64,000 nt of DNA from Bacillus timonensis (GCF_004799755.1 NZ_SLUB01000019.1:1-64000), one strand, 5' to 3'. Positions 26,720 to 36,099 are shown, counted from the first letter of the stretch. Numbers and translations are program-made. The notes: generated by a model from the letters alone, not told the origin.

Positions 26720-27527
26720 TTTTAGCACCTCGTTTCTTGCGGTTTCCAGTCGCCACCATAATTAATACCATGAAAATAATAAGGAAGACAGCAATGGTTG
26801 AACCCATACCCCAATCCTGTGTGACGAGAAACTGTTGTTCAATAGCAGTACCAAGTGTAATCACTTTGTTTCCTGCAATTAATCTGGTTAGCATGAATAA
26901 GGATAGTGCAGGAATAAAGACAACCTGGCATCCTGATTTTACTCCCTGAATCGTTAATGGGAAAATGACACGGCGTAATGTTGTCCATTTTGATGCTCCA
27001 AGGTCTCTAGCAGCGTCCAATAGGCTTGGATTTAACTCATTTAATGAGTTAAAGATCGGTAAAATCATAAATGGGATAAAAATATAGACAGATACAAACA
27101 CAAAGCTGAAATCAGTAAAAAGCAACTGTCTAGAGCCGATACCTAGTACTTCAAGGATCGCGTTGGCCGTTCCATAGGCTCCAAAAATCCCAATAAAAGC
27201 ATATGCTTTTAATAGAAGATTGATCCAAGATGGAGCAATGATGAGAAGCAACCAAAGATGTTTATGCTTCGTTCTTGTGATGAAATAAGCTGTAGGGTAT
27301 GCAACCAATAATGAGACAGCTGTTATTAAAAAGGCATACCAAAATGAGCTGAGTGTCATCATTAGATAGGTTGGTGTAAAAAATGTTTTATAATTTATGA
27401 AAGACAGATTTCCCTCTATATCAAAAAATGAATAATAGAGAACAAGTGTAATCGGAGCAATAACAAATACTAGAATCCATAGTGCGTAAGGAATAAAATA
27501 TATATTGCGAGTCAGCTTATTTTCCAT
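26709..27527 (-). CDS. potB: polyamine ABC permease PotB
   Basis: 272 aa permease with contact loop [29 protein letters not shown]. The ATG lies after GGGGAAAG inside the end of potA (11-base overlap). A longer frame from 27545 is poorly supported. Confidence 0.9.
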   Translation of the reverse strand: MENKLTRNIYFIPYALWILVFVIAPITLVLYYSFFDIEGNLSFINYKTFFTPTYLMMTLSSFWYAFLITAVSLLVAYPTAYFITRTKHKHLWLLLIIAPSWINLLLKAYAFIGIFGAYGTANAILEVLGIGSRQLLFTDFSFVFVSVYIFIPFMILPIFNSLNELNPSLLDAARDLGASKWTTLRRVIFPLTIQGVKSGCQVVFIPALSLFMLTRLIAGNKVITLGTAIEQQFLVTQDWGMGSTIAVFLIIFMVLIMVATGNRKKRGAKNER

Positions 27528-28626
27528 GGCTTTCCCCGTCCACATATGCCTCTAAGCGACGATCATACTCTTCTTCTGTTTCACCAATCCGCATAACATG
27601 AATCGCCTCTGGATCAAAGTAAAGTCCGATTTCATCGCCGACTTTAGCTTTCTTTGTAGAGTGTACAAGCCATTCATTTCCATCCTTATCAAAGCCGCAA
27701 ATTTCGTAGTGAACCCCTCTAAAAAGTTGGGAATCTACAACAACTTGAAGCTTTCCTTTTTCAACAGAGGTTATTTCTAAATCTTCAGGACGGATGACAA
27801 TTTCAACAGGCTCATTGTCTGAAAAACCTTGGTCCACACAATCAAATGTCTTACCAACGAATTCAACTAAAAAGTCTCGATGCATTTTTCCTTTTACGAT
27901 ATTCGATTCTCCGATAAAATCAGCGACAAAGCGATTGATAGGTTCGTCATATATATCGATTGGGGTGCCGCTTTGTTGTATGTTTCCTTTATTCAATACA
28001 AATATCTCATCAGACATAGCAAGTGCTTCCTCTTGATCGTGTGTCACAAAGATAAAGGTAATTCCAAGTCGTTTTTGAAGGTCACGCAGCTCATATTGCA
28101 TTTCCGTACGCAGCTTTAAATCAAGTGCTGACAGTGGCTCATCCAATAAAATAATCTCAGGCTCATTCACAATCGCTCGAGCAATTGCCACACGTTGTTT
28201 TTGACCACCGGACATTTCTCTAATTTCGCGATTTTCATAGCCAGTAAGATTGACGAAGCTTAAGGCTTCTTTTACTTTTTTATCGATTTCAGCAGGCTTC
28301 ATTTTTTTTATTCGTAAGCCAAAGGCAACATTCTCATATACGTTAAGATGTGGAAATAAAGCGTAATCCTGAAACACCGTATTAACCTGACGTTTATTTG
28401 CAGGTGTGGTGTTCACCTTTTTTCCATTAAAATAAACCTCTCCATCTGAGGGTTCGATAAATCCTGCGATTAAGCGCAATATCGTTGTTTTTCCACATCC
28501 GGATGGACCAAGAAGGGTATAAAACTTTCCTCTTTCAATTTCAAAGCTGACATTGTTAAGGACAGGTGAGTCATTGTCATATTGTTTCGTCACATTTTTA
28601 AATTGGATAATAGGTATACTGGTCAT
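27517..28626 (-). CDS. potA: polyamine ABC ATPase PotA
   Basis: 369 aa. Walker [11 protein letters not shown]-loop [12 protein letters not shown], signature MSGGQKQR, Walker [12 protein letters not shown], and a C-terminal TOBE-type domain ([12 protein letters not shown]). The ATG follows AAGGGGG; a longer frame to 28692 has no ribosome site. First gene of the tightly overlapping potABCD operon that imports spermidine and putrescine. Confidence 0.93.
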   Translation of the reverse strand: MTSIPIIQFKNVTKQYDNDSPVLNNVSFEIERGKFYTLLGPSGCGKTTILRLIAGFIEPSDGEVYFNGKKVNTTPANKRQVNTVFQDYALFPHLNVYENVAFGLRIKKMKPAEIDKKVKEALSFVNLTGYENREIREMSGGQKQRVAIARAIVNEPEIILLDEPLSALDLKLRTEMQYELRDLQKRLGITFIFVTHDQEEALAMSDEIFVLNKGNIQQSGTPIDIYDEPINRFVADFIGESNIVKGKMHRDFLVEFVGKTFDCVDQGFSDNEPVEIVIRPEDLEITSVEKGKLQVVVDSQLFRGVHYEICGFDKDGNEWLVHSTKKAKVGDEIGLYFDPEAIHVMRIGETEEEYDRRLEAYVDGESHGK

Positions 28627-28683
28627 AGCAACCCCCTTCTTTCTATATAAAATAAGGTAATAGTTTTTGTGTAATCCGGCATA

Positions 28684-28711
28684 ATTATACACGAATCGGC
28701 AAAAAATTCAA
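28684..28711 (-). promoter_or_regulatory. promoter of potABCD
   Basis: On the minus strand TTGAAT, a 16-base spacer and TATAAT, about 60 bases before potA. The surrounding GTGTATAATTATA is nearly the same as at the app-type promoter. Confidence 0.6.
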
Positions 28712-28833
28712 TAACATTCATAAAGTCAAGTTTAAAATATAAATTGAGTGATAGGATATAGACAAAAAACGAATCTAGTAAATTAGTAGTAGGAATAAAT
28801 TAACATTTCTAGAAAAAGGTGAGGTTAATTTCA

Positions 28834-28862
28834 TTGACCAAATGTGAAAATAGAAATATAAT
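28834..28862 (+). promoter_or_regulatory. promoter of the riboswitch-GGDEF unit
   Basis: TTGACC, 17 bases, TATAAT. About 50 bases upstream of the aptamer, so the aptamer would be near the 5' end of the transcript. Confidence 0.75.
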
Positions 28863-28910
28863 TATAGTACAATTTAAAATAATCTTTCTTTAAAGATAAT
28901 TGTATAAAGG

Positions 28911-28990
28911 AAAGGCAAATTCATTGAAAGATGAAGACGCAAAACTAAAGGGGCTAAGTCCTGTTGGACATGCCAGCCAGTTGCCGAGTA
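28911..28990 (+). ncRNA. cyclic-di-GMP-I (GEMM-I) riboswitch aptamer
   Basis: All landmarks of the class are present in order. GGCAAA (28914-28919) opens the outer helix. TTCAT-TGAAAG-ATGAA forms the GNRA-type hairpin. GACGCAAAACT follows, then GGGGCTAAGTCC and GGACATGCCAGCC, and TTGCCG closes against GGCAA. The next gene encodes a GGDEF protein, the enzyme class that makes the ligand. A terminator lies between aptamer and gene, so control is probably by attenuation. Confidence 0.9.
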
Positions 28991-29010
28991 AAACTCGTAT
29001 CGTAAGAGCG

Positions 29011-29044
29011 AAGATTAATCGGTATGTGATTAGTCTTTTTTTTT
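29011..29044 (+). terminator. riboswitch expression-platform terminator
   Basis: Ten-base-pair stem AAGATTAATC/GATTAGTCTT with a GGTATGT loop and about nine Ts. It lies 20 bases after the aptamer and 160 before the coding region. Confidence 0.85.
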
Positions 29045-29206
29045 ATACCATTAAGTAGACTGTTGTTACTATTTTACTAGATTTTTGGATAAATTAGCAT
29101 GTTCAAAAGGAAGGGAGAAAGGGCCTCGTCAACAAAACGCCATGTCCAGTGCCATTTTTAACCGAATTTTTGAATATCCTTTAAAAAATTTTGGAAGTGA
29201 TTATGC

Positions 29207-30397
29207 ATGAAGAAAACCATCCAGAATCTGAACGTACTTAGAAAATTGAGTGAATTAATCGAAAAGGTTGGTTCCGAAAAGGACCTGATTTCTGAAGAGA
29301 CTCGGAGCTTTTTTGACGAGATTGGTCAAGAACAAGAGGAACAAAAGATTACTAGCACCCTTTTAACCCAACTCCAACAAATGAACGAACAAATGGAAAA
29401 TATGCATTGGATGAACAAGCATTACCGTATCCTTCATGAATTCGCCCAAATTTGCAGCAAAACTTTAAATGAAAGCGTTCTTCTTCAAAAGTCCTACGAG
29501 ATGGTGTCGCGCGTTATGCCAACGGATTCGTTTTATATTGCCTTGCATAATCCTGGTGATGCGCAAATTCAAATGATTTTTATTATGGATGACGGTGAGC
29601 CTGCACCACCTAGTACCGTGGAGTTTGGTGAAAATTACACATCGAAGGTTATTAAAACACGAGAAATCGTTCACCTCAAGCATCGAAATCAAAACATCGA
29701 ATATGATACGAAAATGGGAGAAGGGGAACAAGACACAAGATCTTGTTTATTCGTACCAGTTGTGATGGATGATCAAGTAAAAGGTGTCATTTCCGCACAA
29801 AGCTATAGGGATTTCGCCTATCGGAAGGAACATGAGGACCTTTTGCAAATGATCGGTGCACAGGTTATCAATTCGATTGAAACAGCCCGATTATACGGAA
29901 AAATTTACACTATGTCCCGTACAGACGAATTGACTGGTTTAAAAAACCATCGTGCTTTCCATGAAGATTTAGCACAATTACTTCGAAATGATGATGGCGA
30001 AATTACAGTTATGATGATTGACTCTGACGATTTAAAGCAAGTAAATGACCGCTTTGGTAATGATGCGGGTGATTTATATTTAAAGATACTTGCAGACGGC
30101 ATGAAAACACTTTGCAATGATAAGATGGAAGGCTATCGATATGCGGGGGATGAGTTCATGATTCTTATCAAAACCCGTATCGATTTGGGTGTGAAGGATA
30201 TTTATTATAAGTTAAAAGAGTATTACTCGGTACACCCACTTATCGTTGATGATGAAAAAATCACCGTTTCAATCAGCACAGGCGTTGGTGTCTATCCGTA
30301 TAATGGAACAACTGTGGATGCTTTGAAGAAGGCGGCAGATCAAGCCCTTTACGCTGCAAAAGAGAATGGAAAAAACCGAATAGTTGTGGCCAATTAA
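29207..30397 (+). CDS. GAF-GGDEF diguanylate cyclase-like protein
   Basis: 396 aa. A charged helical N-terminus (about 1-65) is followed by a GAF sensor domain (about 68-215) and a GGDEF domain (about 225-396) containing RTDELTGLKNHRAFHEDL and IDSDDLKQVNDRFGNDAGD. The active-site loop reads YAGDEF rather than GGDEF or GGEEF; AGDEF variants can still be active. No membrane helices. It would make c-di-GMP in the cytoplasm, and its own mRNA leader carries a c-di-GMP riboswitch, which suggests a feedback loop. Confidence 0.88.
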   Translation: MKKTIQNLNVLRKLSELIEKVGSEKDLISEETRSFFDEIGQEQEEQKITSTLLTQLQQMNEQMENMHWMNKHYRILHEFAQICSKTLNESVLLQKSYEMVSRVMPTDSFYIALHNPGDAQIQMIFIMDDGEPAPPSTVEFGENYTSKVIKTREIVHLKHRNQNIEYDTKMGEGEQDTRSCLFVPVVMDDQVKGVISAQSYRDFAYRKEHEDLLQMIGAQVINSIETARLYGKIYTMSRTDELTGLKNHRAFHEDLAQLLRNDDGEITVMMIDSDDLKQVNDRFGNDAGDLYLKILADGMKTLCNDKMEGYRYAGDEFMILIKTRIDLGVKDIYYKLKEYYSVHPLIVDDEKITVSISTGVGVYPYNGTTVDALKKAADQALYAAKENGKNRIVVAN

Positions 30398-30425
30398 AAA
30401 GCTCATCCTTATGGATGAGCTTTTT
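30396..30425. terminator. bidirectional terminator
   Basis: AAAAAGCTCATCC/GGATGAGCTTTTT with a TTAT loop lies between the stops of two convergent genes and has U runs on both strands. Confidence 0.88.
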
Positions 30426-30430
30426 ACATC

Positions 30431-30718
30431 TTAGTTAATATGGGCAATGATGCCTTCTTCATCGTCTAGTACAAGTTTGATTCCTGCATATGGGTCACGA
30501 TTCAGAAATTCGCCAAGCCATAAACGAATCGCTTCGATTAGGTTTGCCATGATGAGGACCTGTTTACGATCGTTGACATAAGCCTCAGCGGAGAACCCAT
30601 AGTCATCATCATACATAAGCTCAACTTCGACTTCTTCGGGCTTTACTTGCTTTTTCAAGCCGATATAAACACAGACCGCATTAATAATTTCTTGTTCGGA
30701 AAGAATTAACGTCTCCAT
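30431..30718 (-). CDS. YxcD-like (DUF2653) protein
   Basis: 95 aa, acidic, cytoplasmic. The sequence LILSEQEIINAVCVYIGLKKQVKPEEVEVELMYDDDYGFSAEAYV matches my recollection of the B. subtilis YxcD family. Function unknown. Its ATG lies inside the end of the upstream membrane-protein gene (13-base overlap), so the two are probably translated together. Confidence 0.75.
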   Translation of the reverse strand: METLILSEQEIINAVCVYIGLKKQVKPEEVEVELMYDDDYGFSAEAYVNDRKQVLIMANLIEAIRLWLGEFLNRDPYAGIKLVLDDEEGIIAHIN

Positions 30719-31152
30719 GGGTCTGCCTCATTTTTCTTGCGGTCTTTAATCATCACGAAGATTTTTCGAATGATGACAATCAGAACATAAATCGCGATAA
30801 CGTTAATCATTAATCCTAGAAAAGAACCAAGTATTCCCATTCCACCTAGAAGACCACCAAATAGGAACCCTGCAAGTCCACCAAGCATAAGACCTCTCAT
30901 TAATCCACCAGACATAAACCCACCTTTTGGATTTGTAGTAGTGGACTTGTTTGTAACATTATTTTCTTGCTTTTTCTTTTGTTGCTGCTGGAAGTTGGAT
31001 TTATTTGTGTTTCCAATATTATTATTAAATCCTCTTTTACCTGACTTATAGCCTTTTGCCTCAACGTTTGTTGTTTGGTCTTGGAAGACAAAGTTTCCAA
31101 GTGGCGAAAGAATTAGAGTAAGTGCTACCATAGCTGCTAAAACCTTTTTCAT
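30706..31152 (-). CDS. secreted/membrane protein with Gln-Lys-Asn linker
   Basis: 148 aa. Signal peptide (about 1-30), then a low-complexity N/Q/K/T stretch (about 40-75), a Gly/Met/Leu-rich hydrophobic region GGLMRGLMLGGLAGFLFGGLLGG, and a C-terminal membrane helix ending in a basic tail. The composition resembles proteins annotated Tim44-like in Bacilli. The function is unknown. It forms a pair with the YxcD-like gene. Confidence 0.7.
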   Translation of the reverse strand: MKKVLAAMVALTLILSPLGNFVFQDQTTNVEAKGYKSGKRGFNNNIGNTNKSNFQQQQKKKQENNVTNKSTTTNPKGGFMSGGLMRGLMLGGLAGFLFGGLLGGMGILGSFLGLMINVIAIYVLIVIIRKIFVMIKDRKKNEADPWRR

Positions 31153-31491
31153 TTAAATGTGTACCTCCATAAGTTAGTATTTATATTTTTACTATTATAA
31201 CCTACTATCATGAAAATCTCTTGTCATTCACCTTCCTCAGTTTTCTACCTTATATACGATGTTAAAGAGGGAAGGTTTCATTTTATCTATAAAAATAATG
31301 TTGGTAAATTGTAACAAAATGATGAGGGCTAAACGTTTTTTAATTTTGGCATTTCAAATAAAGAATTGAAAAAAACCCCTTTTCAAGTCGTTTTCACTAT
31401 AGACGCAGGTAAAAGATGGTTTTCTTATCCTAAGGGCGAAAAAATGGTATAGTATATTTGTAGGAATAGAAGGCAGGAAAGAGGATATATA
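31153..31491. other. divergent intergenic region
   Basis: A 339-base gap between the minus-strand secreted-protein gene and the plus-strand prenyltransferase gene. It is AT-rich. A weak promoter candidate, TTATCC then 17 bases then TATAGT, ends near 31455. I see no gene, riboswitch or clear repeat. Confidence 0.5.
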
Positions 31492-32394
31492 ATGAAAACA
31501 GAAGTACATCTACAAAAAACATCCCTCATAGCTGATCTTAAATCTCTTTTTAAGGCAGGAGTTTTACTAGCGAATGTTCTACCTGTGTTTTCAGGATTTT
31601 GGTTAGCCATATATTTTACGGATGCATCATTTCAGGAAAATGTAGGATTGTTTCTATATACAATGGTTGGAAGTACCCTTGTCATGGCAGGGGCTTTAAT
31701 CATAAACAACTGGTATGATGTTGATATCGACACTGTCATGGACCGTACTAAAAAACGACCAACTGTAACAGGCCATTTTTCAATGAAGTTTGTATTGGCA
31801 TTAGGCATTATTTGTACAGTATTAGGTTTCGTTTCTCTTTTTTTCACCACCTATGAAGCCGTCTTTTTTACGTTTGTGGGCTGGTTCACGTATGTCATAT
31901 TGTACACAATGTGGTCCAAACGCAGATTTACGATAAATACGGTGATTGGGAGTGTCTCAGGAGCCGTTTCTCCATTAATGGGATGGGCTGCTGTTGCACC
32001 AATTAATCATACTGTTCCAATTGTGCTCTTTTTGATTTTATTTGTGTTTCAAATGCCGCATACGTATGCCATTGCGATAAGAAAGTACGACGAATATAAG
32101 GCTGCGAACGTTGCGATGCTCCCAGTTGTTCGAGGTTTGGTGGTAACGAAGAAACATTTTCTATTCTGGGTTATCTGCCTGTTTCCACTTCCTTTCTTTT
32201 TAGGGGAACTGGGAATGGCTTTTGTCATTTTGGCGACAGTGCTTAATATCGGATGGATCATCTTGAGTATTAAAGGTTTTTCAGTCAAAGATGATATAAA
32301 ATGGGCTCGCTGGAATTTCCTTTATTCCGTGAACTATATTTTAATTATCTTCCTATTAATGGTCATTGTTACATTGCCAAAGTATTTTGGATGA
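31492..32394 (+). CDS. ctaB: heme O synthase-like UbiA prenyltransferase
   Basis: 300 aa with about eight to nine membrane helices. First Asp-rich motif NNWYDVDIDTVMDRTKKRP (about residues 66-84) binds the farnesyl diphosphate-magnesium complex. The segment KRRFTINTVIGSVSGAVSPLMGW and the second region RKYDEYKAANVAMLPVVRG are typical of protoheme IX farnesyltransferase. It would supply heme O for heme-copper oxidases, such as the ba3 oxidase 4 kb downstream. It is not next to a CtaA gene here, so it may be an extra copy. Confidence 0.85.
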   Translation: MKTEVHLQKTSLIADLKSLFKAGVLLANVLPVFSGFWLAIYFTDASFQENVGLFLYTMVGSTLVMAGALIINNWYDVDIDTVMDRTKKRPTVTGHFSMKFVLALGIICTVLGFVSLFFTTYEAVFFTFVGWFTYVILYTMWSKRRFTINTVIGSVSGAVSPLMGWAAVAPINHTVPIVLFLILFVFQMPHTYAIAIRKYDEYKAANVAMLPVVRGLVVTKKHFLFWVICLFPLPFFLGELGMAFVILATVLNIGWIILSIKGFSVKDDIKWARWNFLYSVNYILIIFLLMVIVTLPKYFG

Positions 32395-32403
32395 AATTAA
32401 GTG

Positions 32404-32439
32404 AACCTCGCTGCATTATGGATGTGGCGGGGTTTTTTT
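32404..32439 (+). terminator. terminator after the heme O synthase gene
   Basis: Thirteen-base-pair stem AACCTCGCTGCAT/ATGTGGCGGGGTT, including G-U pairs, with a T run. Confidence 0.85.
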
Positions 32440-32505
32440 GTTTTTAAAACAGCTGTTGGAAGCCGATAGGGGATGCTATCGTAGAGAACGGTAAAGGTCT
32501 AGAGC

Positions 32506-32929
32506 CCCTCGAAGTGTTCTAGAGTGCTATCATTCTCCTAATAAAAGGAAACAACGTACCCTCGAAGTGTTCTAGAGTGCCATCACTCTCCTAATAAAAG
32601 GAAACAACGTACCCTCGAAGTGTTCTGGAGTGCCATCACTCTCCTAATAAAAGGAAATAACGTACCCTCGAAGTGTTCTGGAGTGCCATCACTCTCCTAA
32701 TAAAAGGAAACAACGTACCCTCGAAATGTTCTAGAGTGCCATCACTCTCCTAATAAAAGGAAACAACGTACCCTCGAAGTGTTCTAGAGTGCTATCATTC
32801 TCCTAATAAAAGGAAACAACGTACCCTCGAAATGTTCTAGAGTGCCATCACTCTCCTAATAAAAGGAAAATGCGAACCCTCAAGGTGTCCTAGAATGCCT
32901 CCAATCTCCTATATAAACGGAAAATGCCT
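32506..32929. repeat. tandem array A of 53-bp repeats
   Basis: Seven consecutive 53-bp units begin at 32506, 32559, 32612, 32665, 32718, 32771 and 32824, and a decayed eighth follows. Each starts CCCTCGAAGTGTTCTAGAG and ends CTAATAAAAGGAAACAACGTA. Units differ at one to four bases. AGAGTG-CCAT-CACTCT inside each unit can form a small hairpin; in units 1 and 6 (GCTATCATTCT) the pairing survives as G-U. There is no ORF across it and no spacer/repeat alternation. Confidence 0.95.
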
Positions 32930-33045
32930 ACCTCCAATTGACCCTAATGTTCCTTCCTGGTACCTAAAGTAAAACAAACCAAGTGAATAAACACCGGACA
33001 AGTTCTGCCTTCCCAAAACTAATACACTCGAAAATCAAATTTAGA

Positions 33046-33072
33046 TGTCACAAAATCTGACCATTAATCGTC
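33046..33072 (+). promoter_or_regulatory. ECF41-type promoter
   Basis: TGTCACA (33046-33052), exactly 16 bases, then CGTC (33069-33072). This is the published ECF41 consensus as I recall it. It lies 34 bases before the oxidoreductase start, and the ECF41 sigma gene is next in the operon. Confidence 0.8.
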
Positions 33073-33105
33073 TTGAATATAAATCGAGCAGTGGGAGTGT
33101 GTATT

Positions 33106-34347
33106 ATGCAAATTGAAGAACAAACATGGGATTGTGTCATCATTGGTGGTGGAATCGCTGGGCTGACAGCCTCCATCTACTTGGCGCAGGCCGGAAAGTC
33201 AGTGCTAGTCTTAGAAAAATCAAAAACACTTGGTGGGAGAGGGCGAACAACGAATAAAATGGATTCCTATTTAAACCTTGGTCCACATGCATTGTATACG
33301 AATGGGAAATCAATAGAAATCTTAAATGAACTGGGCATTGAAATAGATGGAGGCATCGTTCCAACGAAAGGAAAGATCCTTCATAATGACAAAATTTATG
33401 ATCTTCCAGCAACAGCTATTAGTCTCTTAACAAGCCCATTATTAAGTTGGAAAGCCAAGAAAGAGCTGTTTTCTTTTTTCATTAAATATAAGACAATAGA
33501 TACAAATAGAATTAAAAATATACCATTACATCAGTGGTTGCAGCATAAGATGAAGAATGAAGTGGCCAGGCAACTCATTTTAATGCTTTCCCGTTTGGCT
33601 ACGTATTCGAATGAACCAGAACGGATAAGTGCAGGTGCAGCCCTAAAACAGCTACAATTGGGAAATGCCATTTACCTGCATTACGGCTGGCAAAGTATGA
33701 TAAATGCTTTGGAAAAAAGGGCAACCGAGGCAGGAGTCCATTTTCAAACGAGCAAACAAGTTAAAAAGGTGAATGGCTCATTTCCACAATTCACAGTGCA
33801 TACAAACGACGAAATGATTACTGCCCACCATGTACTATCAACTTCAACGCCTCATGAAATAGCTAAAATGTTTTCAGAACATGAAAGAGCTCCAGAAATA
33901 AAAGAATGCCATCCAGTATATGTATCCTGTATAGACCTAGTTTTATCAAGGTTGCCTAACCCCAACATTGACTTTGCGTTGAGCTTAGAGGATCCGTTTT
34001 ATTTTTCAAATCATTCCAGAATAGCAAAATTAAGTGAACGAGATTACCATGTTGTTCATGTTATGAAATATACAATCGCGACTGAAGATACAGAAAGAGA
34101 ACTAGAGGATTTTATCGAAAAAGTCCAGCCTGGCTGGAAGGAGTATGTTGTTTATAAACGATATCTTCCTAGAATGATCGTTTCGAATGGGCTAGTTTTA
34201 GCTCAAAGCAAAAGGCCATCACCAAAAGTTGACCAGATACCTGGATTTTATATTGCAGGGGACTGGGTAGGAGATGGAATGCTTGTAGATGCTTCGTTTC
34301 AAAGTGCTAGGAAAGCTGCTCAATTAATCCTTGAAAACACACGATAA
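33106..34347 (+). CDS. FAD-dependent oxidoreductase (phytoene desaturase-like)
   Basis: 413 aa. N-terminal dinucleotide-binding motif CVIIGGGIAGLTASIYLAQAGKSVLVLEK (about residues 9-37), then GGRGRT, and the C-terminal FAD motif FYIAGDWVGDGMLVDASFQSARKAA. It belongs to the amine oxidase/carotene desaturase superfamily. The substrate is unknown. The ATG follows GTGGGAGTG; the upstream in-frame codons overlap the promoter. Oxidoreductases are a common target gene of ECF41 sigmas, fitting the promoter and the next gene. Confidence 0.85.
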   Translation: MQIEEQTWDCVIIGGGIAGLTASIYLAQAGKSVLVLEKSKTLGGRGRTTNKMDSYLNLGPHALYTNGKSIEILNELGIEIDGGIVPTKGKILHNDKIYDLPATAISLLTSPLLSWKAKKELFSFFIKYKTIDTNRIKNIPLHQWLQHKMKNEVARQLILMLSRLATYSNEPERISAGAALKQLQLGNAIYLHYGWQSMINALEKRATEAGVHFQTSKQVKKVNGSFPQFTVHTNDEMITAHHVLSTSTPHEIAKMFSEHERAPEIKECHPVYVSCIDLVLSRLPNPNIDFALSLEDPFYFSNHSRIAKLSERDYHVVHVMKYTIATEDTERELEDFIEKVQPGWKEYVVYKRYLPRMIVSNGLVLAQSKRPSPKVDQIPGFYIAGDWVGDGMLVDASFQSARKAAQLILENTR

Positions 34348-34363
34348 AAGGTGGTTTGCCAAA

Positions 34364-35248
34364 ATGTTGGATGAACAGTTTTATCAGGAACATAAGCCTC
34401 TCTTGTTTTCGATTGCCTATCGAATGACAGGTACGATTACAGAGTCTGAAGATATTATCCACGATGTATTACTAGATTTTGAGAGGACTAATTATGACAA
34501 AATCGAAAATACTAAAGCTTATCTTTGTAAAATGGTGACCAATCGCTCCATTGATTATTTAAAATCAGCCCGAAAGCAAAGAGAGGTATATATAGGACCT
34601 TGGCTTCCTGAACCACTCATCATCCATGAATCTGATCCGATGCATGCCGTTATAGTGCAAGACAATCTTTCATATGCGCTTCTATCATTAATGGAACAAC
34701 TCAGTCCAGTTGAACGAGCGGTATTTGTGTTGAGAGAAGCATTTGGATATGAATATGATGATATTGCTTCTATACTTGAAAAAGAGGAAGCAAACTGTAG
34801 AAAAATCATAAGCCGGGCAAAGAAAAAACTAGATTATAAGGACAACGTAAATGATTTGCATGTGAATCAGGAGAACTTGCAGCAGTTGGTTCAATCTTTT
34901 CTGCGAGCTGCTACAACCGGAAATGTCGAGAACTTGCTCAGCTTGCTCGCAAATGACAGTGTCCTCTATTCAGATGGTGGAGGTAAGGTCAAGGCTGCAA
35001 TAGTACCTATCAAAACGAAAGAACGAGTCAGTCAGTTTATTTTAGGGCTTGTTCGGAAATTTGGACAGGATGCTCAACTGGAGATTGAAATAGTTAACGT
35101 CAATGGTCAAATCGGTATATTGATCAATCGAAACCACAAACCAGAAAATGTGATATGCTTTGAACTAGAAAATAATCAAATTACACAAATTTTTTCCATT
35201 CGCAATCCTGAAAAACTAACATATGCCATAAGCGGATATCAATTGTAA
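34364..35248 (+). CDS. ECF41-family sigma factor with SnoaL-like extension
   Basis: 294 aa. Region 2 (HKPLLFSIAYRMTGTITESEDIIHDVLLDF) and region 4 (LSPVERAVFVLREAFGYEYDDIASIL) are followed by a C-terminal domain of about 120 residues typical of ECF41/SigJ. It includes the diagnostic motifs SDGGGKVKA and NPEKL near the end. This group lacks a classical anti-sigma; the extension itself tunes activity. The ATG follows AAAGGTGG by nine bases; the longer frame from 34331 overlaps the oxidoreductase. Confidence 0.9.
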   Translation: MLDEQFYQEHKPLLFSIAYRMTGTITESEDIIHDVLLDFERTNYDKIENTKAYLCKMVTNRSIDYLKSARKQREVYIGPWLPEPLIIHESDPMHAVIVQDNLSYALLSLMEQLSPVERAVFVLREAFGYEYDDIASILEKEEANCRKIISRAKKKLDYKDNVNDLHVNQENLQQLVQSFLRAATTGNVENLLSLLANDSVLYSDGGGKVKAAIVPIKTKERVSQFILGLVRKFGQDAQLEIEIVNVNGQIGILINRNHKPENVICFELENNQITQIFSIRNPEKLTYAISGYQL

Positions 35249-35277
35249 TTAGCTAACAACACTGTAAGGAGACTACC

Positions 35278-35880
35278 ATGGATCAGTATTTCGATGCACT
35301 ATTACATGTGAAAACAAGTGGGGGACAAAAGGGATTTAGTTCATCTGTACATTATTATCGCTATGAGCCGACACCGTATGAAGGACTAGCTGCTTTGTTT
35401 GAACAGTATCACTTAAAAGATTCGGATCGGGTTGTTGATTTTGGTTGCGGAAAGGGACGGTTGCTTTTTTATATTCATCATCTATTTGCGGCAACTGTTG
35501 TCGGAGTGGAGATTGACAAAAGCTTATATCAAGATGCCGTTCAAAACCGAGACCGTTATGCCAAAAGGCGAGGTATCCGCAAAGAGGAAATTGAAATTCA
35601 TCATTGTGCTGCACAAGATTATGAAATTCATCCACTCGATAATCGATTTTACTTTTTTAATCCTTTCTCCATTCAGGTTTTTAAGCATACGATAGCCAAT
35701 ATTCTGCGTTCCTATGAGAAGGATCCGCGTGAAATAGAGATTATTCTTTATTATGGATCTACCGATTACACCTATTTTTTGGAGAATAATACTCCATTTC
35801 AGATAAAGAAAGAAATTATCATTCCTGAGTTATTTGAGAAAAACACATACGAGAGATTTATGGTTTATCAACTAGGATAG
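35278..35880 (+). CDS. SAM-dependent methyltransferase-like protein
   Basis: 200 aa. Motif I DRVVDFGCGKGRLLFYIHHLF (about residues 51-71) and the acidic loop VVGVEIDKSLYQDAV are typical of class I methyltransferases. A third region reads FYFFNPFSIQVFKHTI. The start ATG is 29 bases after the ECF41 sigma stop with AAGGAG, so it is probably in the same operon. Substrate unknown. Confidence 0.8.
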   Translation: MDQYFDALLHVKTSGGQKGFSSSVHYYRYEPTPYEGLAALFEQYHLKDSDRVVDFGCGKGRLLFYIHHLFAATVVGVEIDKSLYQDAVQNRDRYAKRRGIRKEEIEIHHCAAQDYEIHPLDNRFYFFNPFSIQVFKHTIANILRSYEKDPREIEIILYYGSTDYTYFLENNTPFQIKKEIIIPELFEKNTYERFMVYQLG

Positions 35881-35912
35881 GCAGCTTCCATCAAAGGAAA
35901 GTTGTCTATTTT
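35880..35912 (+). terminator. weak terminator after the methyltransferase
   Basis: GGCAGCTTCC/GGAAAGTTGTC with one bulged base, then TATTTTTATG. Confidence 0.5.
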
Positions 35913-36032
35913 TATGTAAAAATCTGTATGTTCACCAATTTGTCATTTTTGATTTTGAATGAATAACTAGGTGAGGGGAAGGTATCTGAAAGTCAGCAAT
36001 GGAGCGGGATTGTTGATTTTGTAGAGTGTTTT

Positions 36033-36070
36033 AAAGGACGGAAAAAAGCCTATTTTTCCGTCCTTTTTTT
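36033..36070 (+). terminator. strong terminator upstream of the oxidase operon
   Basis: Fourteen-base-pair stem AAAGGACGGAAAAA/TTTTTCCGTCCTTT with a six-base loop and a T run. It isolates the oxidase promoter from upstream transcription. Confidence 0.85.
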
Positions 36071-36099
36071 TATGGGTGTATTAAAAATTACACTTTACG

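Noticed and set aside
32506-32929. CRISPR-like array
   Set aside because: Units repeat without unique spacers; the whole 53 bases is conserved and no cas genes are present.
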